Part shown: one piece after another, positions 6,799 to 13,607 of the stretch
How positions within the stretch are numbered: position 1 is the first letter of the stretch
How the letters are laid out: every line of letters starts with the position of its first letter
Assembly: GCA_020350085.1 (NCBI GenBank)
Contig: CP070706.1
Span: forward strand, 3,078,727-3,093,649
Source: Acidobacteriota bacterium
GTDB taxonomy: Bacteria; Acidobacteriota; Polarisedimenticolia; J045
Reading direction: 5' to 3'
DNA length: 14,923 nt
Program-made: the position numbers and the translations under genes
Notes under the pieces: model-generated
The model's database searches: none
Told to the model about the DNA's origin: nothing
Seen by the model: only the letters and a program-made list of their open reading frames with translations

Positions 6799-8817
6799 AT
6801 GAACGTCACGAGGGGCCCCGCCCGCCGGGCCGGCGCTGCGTGGGCGTTGTTGCTTCTGATATGCGGCGGGGCTGTCGTCGCCCTCGCCGCCGACACCGAC
6901 GGAGCCGCAGCGCAGACGGCGCTGGTTGGCTACACCGTCGATTCTCGCGGGCAGGTCGTTTCAGGCGTCGAGGTTCGCGTTTCTGGGATCTCCTCCGGCA
7001 GCGCGAGGGCGCTGTTGGCATCGGCTCGCAGCGACGCTCGGGGCCGGTTCGCGATCAGCGGGCTCGCGCCCGGTGCGTATCGCGTGATCGCGGTCAAGGG
7101 TGGCTATTCCGTGCTCGTGGGGCAGATCGACACGCTGCTTCAGGACACGCTCGAGCTGGTGCTGCGCCCGGCAGGAACGCCGGGCGGGCCCGGCACGGTG
7201 CCCGAGGACGGGAGCTGGGCGCTGCGGCTGCCCCAGCGCGATCGGCTCGAGTCGCGCGGCGCGATCGCGCTCGCCGAGAATCTCACGCCGGGTGAGGATC
7301 CGACGCGGGGTCTGCCGCCGCTGAGCGCCGAGCTGCTCGCGACGCGCAGCCAGGGCTCGGTCGACGAGACCTCATCCATGGAGGGCATCAGCGGTCGCTT
7401 CGGCGGCACGTTCGATCTTGTGGGCCGGGGTCTTCTGGGCGTGGATTTCCAGCATCGCGGCGAGGGTCAGGGGGGGGCGCTTCACGAGTCTGGCGACGCT
7501 GTTCGGCTGCGCTATGCGCCGCCGGAAGACGGCGGCGCGATGCCCGTGGCCGTGCAGATGAACCTCATGCACCACCGCAGGGACGGCCAGCCGTTGAGCG
7601 GCTCCGAGCAACTGTTGGATACGCGCACGAGTGGAGGGCGCGTGCAGGCGAGCTGGACGTCTGTGGAGAACGGCCTCGGAGTACAGCTCGACGTGACGCG
7701 CTTCGAAGGCGACGAGCGCCCGCTCGGTGTGGCGAACAGCGCGCGCAGCGAGCTGACCGAGCCCGTCGAGCCCACTGAGTTCGACGCGCAGCGAGCCGCG
7801 GTGCACGTGGTCAAGACGATCGAGCGCGACAGCGCCCGCGAAACGCAGCTGGGCTTGACGCTGCGCGAGACGTCGGGCGCCCGATTCGACGGGCCAGGGG
7901 ATCTTCCGTCGGGTAGGGTCTCGCGGATCATCATGCCGATGGCCGACGCCGAGGCGGACGCGTTTCTCGAGGCGCTCGAGGGGCAGCAAGCGGAGTTCCG
8001 GCTGCGGGAGCGCTGGCGGCTCGACGGCGGACGAACGGAGCTGATCGGCAACCTGCGTGCCGCGGCCTACGAGGGTGAAGTCAGCCATCCGGCGCCGGCG
8101 GTGGGAACGCTCTCGATCGGCGCTCGATGGGTGCTGGCGCGCTCGCTGGCGCTCAGTGCCGAAGGAGGCTGGGTCGGCGATGGCGCGGATCTGAGTGAGC
8201 CGCTCTATCACGTCGGGGTTTCGGGGTCGAGTTCTCGCTGGCAGTGGTCGATGAGCAACGTGCGCGAGGTGGCGTTCTCGCCGTTCGCGTTGAGCGTCTC
8301 CGTCACACCGATGCGCGCGTTCGGCCTGCCTCTGGTGGCCGGGCAGGGGGCGATTGTCGATCGCTGGAGCGTGGGCGCGGGCCTGAGCGGCGGCGGATGG
8401 GTCCCCGCTGTGTTCATCCGCGGCGGGCGGTTCGAGATCGCGGGCGATCTCGCAGCGCGATTCCGTGACGATCTGGCGGTCGTCCCGGTCGCCGAAGCCG
8501 GACAAGCCAGCGGTACCGTGGTCGATCTGACGGTCGATCAGCGGCGCACCGGGACCCTCGTCGAGTTCGGCTGGGTCGAGCTCGTGGACGAACAGCCCGA
8601 CGGCGCTCTGCTCGACGGAGCGAGCGCGCTTCGCCGCCAGCGGGTTCACGTCCGCCAGCGACTCGGCGATCGCGCCAGCTACGGCGCCACGTGGCATCTG
8701 CTGTTCGCGATGGAGAGAAGCGACGTGAGATCCACGCGGCCGCAGGCGGAGCGCACGGCCCGGTTGGCGCTGCTCGACGAGCGCCGCGTTTCCGGCGGGC
8801 TGGCGGTCGCCTTCTGA
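6799..8817 (+). CDS. Predicted outer-membrane beta-barrel protein with N-terminal carboxypeptidase-regulatory-like domain
   Basis: The product is 672 residues. It has a signal peptide (hydrophobic core WALLLLICGGAVVALAA, residues 15-31, cleavage near there or at about residue 38). Residues about 42-115 form a carboxypeptidase-regulatory-like (transthyretin-type) fold: VGYTVDSRGQVVSGVEV, then GRFAISGLAPGAYRV, then a closing strand. This module is common at the N-terminus of Oar-like and TonB-dependent outer-membrane proteins. From about residue 150 the sequence alternates short amphipathic strands and charged turns (FGGTFDLVGRGLLGVDFQ, GVQLDVTRFEGD and similar), as in a beta-barrel, and it ends in GGLAVAF. 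The terminal Phe is the classic outer-membrane assembly signal. I see no clear plug domain or TonB box, so it is not a standard TonB receptor. It is the first gene of an operon with the sensor kinase 20 bp downstream. The substrate is unknown. Confidence 0.75.
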   Translation: MNVTRGPARRAGAAWALLLLICGGAVVALAADTDGAAAQTALVGYTVDSRGQVVSGVEVRVSGISSGSARALLASARSDARGRFAISGLAPGAYRVIAVKGGYSVLVGQIDTLLQDTLELVLRPAGTPGGPGTVPEDGSWALRLPQRDRLESRGAIALAENLTPGEDPTRGLPPLSAELLATRSQGSVDETSSMEGISGRFGGTFDLVGRGLLGVDFQHRGEGQGGALHESGDAVRLRYAPPEDGGAMPVAVQMNLMHHRRDGQPLSGSEQLLDTRTSGGRVQASWTSVENGLGVQLDVTRFEGDERPLGVANSARSELTEPVEPTEFDAQRAAVHVVKTIERDSARETQLGLTLRETSGARFDGPGDLPSGRVSRIIMPMADAEADAFLEALEGQQAEFRLRERWRLDGGRTELIGNLRAAAYEGEVSHPAPAVGTLSIGARWVLARSLALSAEGGWVGDGADLSEPLYHVGVSGSSSRWQWSMSNVREVAFSPFALSVSVTPMRAFGLPLVAGQGAIVDRWSVGAGLSGGGWVPAVFIRGGRFEIAGDLAARFRDDLAVVPVAEAGQASGTVVDLTVDQRRTGTLVEFGWVELVDEQPDGALLDGASALRRQRVHVRQRLGDRASYGATWHLLFAMERSDVRSTRPQAERTARLALLDERRVSGGLAVAF

Positions 8818-8825
8818 GCCGGACT

Positions 8826-8831
8826 GAGGAG
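8826..8831 (+). promoter_or_regulatory. Ribosome-binding site GAGGAG fixing the sensor-kinase start
   Basis: GAGGAG lies 6 bp before the ATG at 8838, in the 20-bp gap after the outer-membrane-protein stop. The frame is open further upstream to 8691, but only as overlap with the preceding gene; this site and the following membrane helix identify the true start. Confidence 0.8.
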
Positions 8832-8837
8832 CGAGCG

Positions 8838-11714
8838 ATGCGTTCGGGCCGCCTCGCCTACATCCTGCTGCTCGCTGCTGCGGGCGTGCTGCTGGTCCTG
8901 TCGAGCGCGCGGGGCTGGCGCGAGTCGAGCGCGGGCAGCGGATTCGAGCTCGACGAGGATCTTTCCGGTGTCGTGGTTCGGGCGGTGGACCTGCGCGGTC
9001 CGGCCGCCAAAGCCGGCTTGCGCGCGGGAGATCGCTTGCTGGCGATCGGCGGCACCCCGGTGCGCACCAAGCTCGTCGCACTCGACGCGCTCTCGCGGGT
9101 GACACCCGGTTCAGCGGTCGGGATCGAGGTCTTTCGCGACGGTGAGACGCTCGCCCTGCGCTGCGAAACGACGCGGAGCATCGTCTGGCGTTGGGATCGG
9201 ATCGTCGCCGCAGCCGTCGCCGTGCTGTTCTGCCTGGGCGGGATCGCGGTGCTCGTCCGGCCGCGAGGAACGCGAGCGGATCTGATCTACGCCGCGTGGT
9301 GCTTGACGGGAGCGCTGCTGCTCGGTGTCACCTGGGGCACGCGAGGCGATCGGTTCGATTGGCTGCTGTTCTGGATCGACCGCGGCGCTCGGCTGCTGTT
9401 TCCGGCGCTGTGGATCCACCTCGTGATCGCGCTCGGCTCGCGCGTGGATCGCCGTCGCTGGCTGCCGGTCGTGTATGCGCCGGCGGCGGCGCTGATGATC
9501 GTCGAGCTGCACGTCGTGGCGCTCGGCGGCGCGCTGCGCGCCGCCGATCCGATCGCGCTCGTCGATGCGCTACAAAACCGTGTCGAGATGGCCTGGATCT
9601 CGGCTGGGCTGCTCGCGGGCCTGCTGCTGCTCGTCCCCGCAGCGCTTTCTGCTGCTCGCGCCAGCGAGCGCGCCCGCGCGCGGTGGATGCTGGCCGGTAC
9701 GGCGGCAGGGCTGCTGCCGTTCGTGCTGGCCTCCGGCTTGCCGCGGCTGATCAGCGGGACCGAACCTTCGTGGAGCTGGGCTGCGCTGCCGTTTTTGGCT
9801 CTCGTACCGCTGACTTTCACCGGCGCCGTCATCGAGTACCGGCTGATGGACCTCGCGCTATTCGGACGGCGCGTGCTGGCAACGGCGTCGATGCTGACGA
9901 TGTCGCTGCTGTTGTTTCTGGGACTGCTGAGCGTCGCGCGCGTCATCGTGCCTATGTTTCTCGATCCGGCCGGCATGGCTCCCGCGTTGGTGGCCGTGCT
10001 GATCACGGCCGCGCTGGCGCCGGCGGTTCGCGCCGGAACGCGCGAGCTGGTCGGACGGATCTACTATCGCGAGCGTTACAGTTTTCGGCGCGCGCTGGGA
10101 CGCGTGGCTCAGGAGCTCAACTCCGAGCAAGAGCTGTCCCGCTTGACGCGGGTGCTCGAGCGACGCGTGGGCGAGGCGCTCGATGCCGCGCCCGTCTCGC
10201 TGCTTCTGGCCGGAGAGCGCGGCTCGCTGCTGCACCCGATTCGGCGCCGGCCCGTGCGCGCCGTTCTCAACGAGTCTCTCCGAGCACGGTTGCGGGCTGG
10301 CGAGACGGTCGCTCTGGCCGACGTCACGAGCGCGCCGAAGACGATGCCACTGCTGCACCGGGGCAATGTCCACGTGCTGGTCCCGCTGCGCGTCGAGGGG
10401 GAGCTGATCGCGCTGCTCGCCGTGGGCGCCCGGCGCGGCGGGGGAGGATTGCTCGATTCCGACGACCTCGATCTGCTGCGCTCCGTGGCGGACCACGCGG
10501 CGGCCGCCGTGGCCGGGGCGCTGCATCTCGACGAGCTGCGCGACCAGGTCGAGCTCGTCCAGCGCCTGCAGGCGCGCACCGAAGCGCTGATCGACTCCAG
10601 CCCGATCGGCATGGCCGTCGTCGATGCCGAAGGCCGCCTGCGACACTGGAATCCGGCGCTGGAGCGCTTGCTCGGTGCAAGCGCGTCGAGCGTGCTCGGC
10701 AAACCGTTCGAAGCCGTGCTGCCCGCGGCGCTGCGCCCGCTCGTGCGACAGGCTCTCGAGACGTGCCGGCCTCGGATGGCGGCGTCGCGAGCAGGGCGTG
10801 ACAAGAGCGAAGGGTTCGTCGTGCCGGATCTGGAGGCCGCCGACGTGCGGGCCTATCGCGTCCGCGTCGTGGGCCGCGAGCAACGAGGCGATCTCGTGCT
10901 GAATCTCGCGGCCAGCCCACTGCGGGGCGTCTCCGGCGACGAGGGGCTGCTGTTGACGGTCGACGACGTGACCGAGAGGGTCGAGCTCGAGGAACGTCTG
11001 ATCCAGCAGGATCGGCTGGCCTCCGTCGGCATGCTCGCGGCCGGCGTGGCTCACGAAGTCAACACGCCGCTGACCGGCATCTCGTCATTCGCCCAGATCC
11101 TCTTGGGTGACACGCCGGCAGACGATCCCCGGCGTCCGCTGCTCGAAAAGGTCGTGCGCCAGGCGCAGCGGGCGTCGCAGATCGCGCGCGGCCTGCTGAC
11201 GATCAGCCGCCCCGGCACGGCCGAGCAGCTCACACTCGGGCCGGTCGAGCTCGGTGAGATCGTCGAGGAGACGATCGGGCTGCTCGGCCCGCAGGTGCGC
11301 AAGGCTCGTGCACGGGTCAGCGTCGAGGGCAGCGGCGAGACACCGCTCGTCGAAGGCGATCGCTCCCGCCTGCAGCAGGTCGTGATGAACCTGCTGCTCA
11401 ATGCGCTCGATGCCGTCACACCGGGCGGTGACGTGGTCCTGCGCTGCGGCGTCGCGCCGAGTGGACACGTGCTGCTCGAGGTCGAGGACGACGGCGTCGG
11501 CATTCCCGAAGAAGTCCGCGGGCGCATTTTCGATCCGTTCTTCACGACGAAGGCTTCGGGTCGCGGAACGGGTCTCGGGTTGTCGATCAGCTACGCGATC
11601 GTTCGCGAGCACGGAGGGCAGCTCTACGCCGACAGCGAGCCGGGGCGGGGCACCGTGATGCGCGTGCTGTTGCCGGCTGCGGTTCGGCGCGCCTTCGAGC
11701 GTCAGGCGGGCTGA
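8838..11714 (+). CDS. Polytopic sensor histidine kinase: PDZ - about 9 TM helices - GAF - PAS - HisKA - HATPase
   Basis: This is a 958-residue inner-membrane sensor kinase predicted to autophosphorylate and pass phosphate to the NtrC-type regulator encoded next to it. Domain order: an N-terminal helix (residues 8-24); a PDZ domain (about 37-115) with VVVRAVDLRGPAAKAGLRAG followed by DRLLAIGG; about nine hydrophobic segments (117-395); a GAF domain (about 427-565); a PAS domain (about 578-708) beginning ALIDSSPIGMAVVDAEGRL; HisKA with phospho-acceptor His739 in GVAHEVNTPL; and HATPase with N-box Asn851 (NLLLNALDA), G1 DDGVGIP (885-891) and a later GRGTGLGLSISYAIV block. An N-in first helix would place PDZ in the periplasm, and an odd number of later helices brings the kinase back to the cytoplasm. 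The topology is counted by eye. All kinase boxes are intact. Confidence 0.92.
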   Translation: MRSGRLAYILLLAAAGVLLVLSSARGWRESSAGSGFELDEDLSGVVVRAVDLRGPAAKAGLRAGDRLLAIGGTPVRTKLVALDALSRVTPGSAVGIEVFRDGETLALRCETTRSIVWRWDRIVAAAVAVLFCLGGIAVLVRPRGTRADLIYAAWCLTGALLLGVTWGTRGDRFDWLLFWIDRGARLLFPALWIHLVIALGSRVDRRRWLPVVYAPAAALMIVELHVVALGGALRAADPIALVDALQNRVEMAWISAGLLAGLLLLVPAALSAARASERARARWMLAGTAAGLLPFVLASGLPRLISGTEPSWSWAALPFLALVPLTFTGAVIEYRLMDLALFGRRVLATASMLTMSLLLFLGLLSVARVIVPMFLDPAGMAPALVAVLITAALAPAVRAGTRELVGRIYYRERYSFRRALGRVAQELNSEQELSRLTRVLERRVGEALDAAPVSLLLAGERGSLLHPIRRRPVRAVLNESLRARLRAGETVALADVTSAPKTMPLLHRGNVHVLVPLRVEGELIALLAVGARRGGGGLLDSDDLDLLRSVADHAAAAVAGALHLDELRDQVELVQRLQARTEALIDSSPIGMAVVDAEGRLRHWNPALERLLGASASSVLGKPFEAVLPAALRPLVRQALETCRPRMAASRAGRDKSEGFVVPDLEAADVRAYRVRVVGREQRGDLVLNLAASPLRGVSGDEGLLLTVDDVTERVELEERLIQQDRLASVGMLAAGVAHEVNTPLTGISSFAQILLGDTPADDPRRPLLEKVVRQAQRASQIARGLLTISRPGTAEQLTLGPVELGEIVEETIGLLGPQVRKARARVSVEGSGETPLVEGDRSRLQQVVMNLLLNALDAVTPGGDVVLRCGVAPSGHVLLEVEDDGVGIPEEVRGRIFDPFFTTKASGRGTGLGLSISYAIVREHGGQLYADSEPGRGTVMRVLLPAAVRRAFERQAG

Positions 11715-11771
11715 TCGCCGTCGGCCGCTGATGTGTCGCCTTCGGGCAGCCGTTCGTCGATAATCCGAGCC

Positions 11772-11776
11772 AGGAG
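11772..11776 (+). promoter_or_regulatory. Ribosome-binding site AGGAG fixing a GTG start for the response regulator
   Basis: AGGAG lies 7 bp before the GTG at 11784. The alternative in-frame GTG at 11733 has no Shine-Dalgarno and would add 17 Ser/Arg-rich residues before the receiver domain. The 69-bp stretch between the kinase stop and this GTG holds no other recognisable signal. Confidence 0.75.
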
Positions 11777-11783
11777 ATTCGGC

Positions 11784-13169
11784 GTGACGGCGCCAGCCCA
11801 TCCACATGCATCAATCCTCGTCGTGGATGACGAAGAGGTCATCCGCGACGTCCTGGCGGCACTGCTCGATCGGCAGGGCGGCTACGACGTCCACCTCGCG
11901 GAGGGGGCGCTGGACGCCGAGCGGATTCTCGCCAGCCGGCCGATCGATCTCGTGTTGCTCGACCTGATGCTGCCGGGGGTCAGCGGATTGGAGCTGTTGC
12001 GAGGCATCCGCTCGGACGATCCCCAGCGCGAGGTGATCATGATGACGGCCCACGGGTCCGTCGAGACCGCCGTCGAGGCGATGAAGGCGGGCGCCTTTCA
12101 CTACTTGACGAAGCCGTTCCAGAACGACGAGGTGCTGCTGCTGGTCGACTCCGCGCTCACGCGCCGCCGGCTCCGGCGCGAGAACGAAGGCTTGCGGCGC
12201 GCCCTGGCGGAGCGCCATCGCTTCGCTCGCCTGATCGGCCGCTCGCGCGCGATGCAGCAGGTCTACCAAGTCATCAAGCAGGTGGCGTCCGCACGCACGA
12301 CGGTGCTGATTACCGGCGAGAGCGGAACGGGCAAGGAGCTGACGGCAGAAGCGATCCATCAGACGGGCGTCGGCGCGGACTCGCCGTTTCTGACGGTCAA
12401 CAGTTCGAATCTGCCCCAGGAGTTGCTCGAGTCGGAGCTGTTCGGACACGCGAGGGGCGCGTTCACCGGCGCCGTCACCGACAAGGAAGGGCTGTTCGCC
12501 GCCGCGGCCGGAGGAACGCTGTTCTTCGACGAGATCAGCACGATTCCACTGCCGGTGCAGGCCAAGCTGCTGCGGGTGATGCAGGAAAAGGAGTTCCTGC
12601 CGCTGGGCTCCGTGCGTCCGGTACGCGTGGACGTTCGCATCCTCGCGGCGACCAACGAGGACCTCGCGCGCCTCGTCAGGGAAGGGCAGTTTCGCGACGA
12701 TCTGTACTACCGTCTCAACGTGCTCACGATCGCACTGCCGTCGCTGCGCGAGCGGCGCGAGGACATTCCGCTGCTGGCCGAGCACTTCCTCGCGACTTTT
12801 TGCGACGAGCATGGCCGGCCCGGTCTCAGGCTGTCGGTCGAGGCGCTTCAGGAGTTCGATCGCTACGAGTGGCCCGGAAACGTTCGGGAGCTGAGAAACT
12901 CGATCGAGCGGGCCGTCTTGCTCACGGAATCGGACATTATCGATGTCGCCTCTTTGCCTGCGGAGATTCGGCGCCATCGCGGCGGAGCATCGGGTGCGCC
13001 AGCTCTTCCCGAAGGCAAGTCGTTGCAGGAGGCGGTCGAGGAGTACGAACGCACGCTCATCCGCTGGGCGCGTCAGCAGGCCGAGGGCGTCCAACGACGC
13101 GCGGCCGAGCGGCTGCAGATCAAGCCGACCACCCTCAGCGAGAAGATGAAACGTCTCGGCATCCGATGA
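11784..13169 (+). CDS. Sigma-54-dependent response regulator, NtrC family (receiver - AAA+ - Fis HTH)
   Basis: This 461-residue transcription activator probably receives phosphate from the upstream kinase and opens sigma-54 promoters by ATP hydrolysis. The receiver domain has the acidic pair D15-D16, phospho-acceptor D60 (in LVLLDLMLPG), T88 and K110 (in LTKPF). The AAA+ domain has Walker A GESGTGKE (178-185), an intact GAFTGA loop (225-230) for contact with sigma-54, Walker B TLFFDEI (245-251) and the arginine-finger region DDLYYRLNV. The C-terminus (AAERLQIKPTTLSEKMKRLG) is a Fis-type helix-turn-helix. All residues needed for activity are present. The usual VNCAAL stretch reads VNSSNL here, a mild variant. 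It follows the kinase by 69 bp and is presumably the last gene of the operon. Its target promoters cannot be identified within this window. Confidence 0.95.
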   Translation: MTAPAHPHASILVVDDEEVIRDVLAALLDRQGGYDVHLAEGALDAERILASRPIDLVLLDLMLPGVSGLELLRGIRSDDPQREVIMMTAHGSVETAVEAMKAGAFHYLTKPFQNDEVLLLVDSALTRRRLRRENEGLRRALAERHRFARLIGRSRAMQQVYQVIKQVASARTTVLITGESGTGKELTAEAIHQTGVGADSPFLTVNSSNLPQELLESELFGHARGAFTGAVTDKEGLFAAAAGGTLFFDEISTIPLPVQAKLLRVMQEKEFLPLGSVRPVRVDVRILAATNEDLARLVREGQFRDDLYYRLNVLTIALPSLRERREDIPLLAEHFLATFCDEHGRPGLRLSVEALQEFDRYEWPGNVRELRNSIERAVLLTESDIIDVASLPAEIRRHRGGASGAPALPEGKSLQEAVEEYERTLIRWARQQAEGVQRRAAERLQIKPTTLSEKMKRLGIR

Positions 13170-13212
13170 CTCTCGCGCCGCCTCGCTCGCCATCGTTCTA
13201 CCGCACAGACTC
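13170..13212. other. Short convergent intergenic gap
   Basis: A 43-bp gap lies between the regulator stop (plus strand) and the PilZ-gene stop (minus strand). I see no GC-rich hairpin followed by a T-run in either direction, so no intrinsic terminator can be called; termination here may be Rho-dependent or overlapping. Confidence 0.5.
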
Positions 13213-13596
13213 CTAGCTGAATACGAGACGGCGCAGTCGTCGTGCGGCTTCGCCGCGAGGCAGGATGAAGTGCACACCGAAGCGCACGGTCGAAGCGGAA
13301 CCGGAAGGCATCTTGCGCACGACCATCGCCCGAAGCTCGAGGGGGGCGTCGCCATCGGTCAGCTCGAGCCGCAGGCGTACCTCGTGGCCGAGCGGGAGAC
13401 TGCACGGCAAGCCCAGCAACGCGCCGCTGACCGACAGATTCAACGCTATCCCGCGCACGACGCGATCGGCAGAGATGAAAACGTCGACCGGAAAGCGCAG
13501 GCTGACGCGGTCATGATGACGGCGCTCCGCGCCGCGCGTCGCGGCCGGCTCTGCGGGGGTCGCGGTGGCGGTCGGCTCGTCGGATCGACCGGACAC
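13213..13596 (-). CDS. PilZ-domain protein (putative cyclic-di-GMP binder)
   Basis: This small 127-residue protein is almost entirely one PilZ domain after a Pro/Ala/Thr-rich N-terminus of about 22 residues. The two motifs that bind cyclic di-GMP in the family are both visible: RxxxR as R26-HHD-R30 and [D/N]xSxxG as N53-LSVS-G58. After them come the alternating beta-strands (VRLRLEL, LRAMVVRKM, VRFGVHFI) of the PilZ barrel. The start is a GTG at 13596, 11 bp after the stop of the upstream membrane-protein gene; no clear Shine-Dalgarno supports it, so a slightly different start is possible. It is probably co-transcribed with that gene and could act as its cyclic-di-GMP-responsive partner, although this is inferred only from position. 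There is no membrane helix, so it should be cytoplasmic. Confidence 0.88.
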   Translation of the reverse strand: MSGRSDEPTATATPAEPAATRGAERRHHDRVSLRFPVDVFISADRVVRGIALNLSVSGALLGLPCSLPLGHEVRLRLELTDGDAPLELRAMVVRKMPSGSASTVRFGVHFILPRGEAARRLRRLVFS

Positions 13597-13607
13597 GGGC
13601 TGTCGGC

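Noticed and set aside
7372..9105. A 577-codon open frame on the minus strand
   Set aside because: It is antisense to the outer-membrane-protein and kinase genes, with Arg/His/Gln-rich translation and no recognisable fold or start signal.
9191..10801. A 536-codon open frame on the plus strand in another frame of the kinase gene
   Set aside because: It is an out-of-frame shadow of the membrane, GAF and PAS regions; Arg/Ala-rich composition without motifs.
13170..13212. Rho-independent terminator between the convergent genes
   Set aside because: No stable hairpin followed by a T-run is present on either strand in the 43-bp gap.
11811..13355. A 514-codon open frame on the minus strand
   Set aside because: It is antisense to the response regulator, all of whose active-site motifs are intact on the plus strand; the antisense product has no domain.
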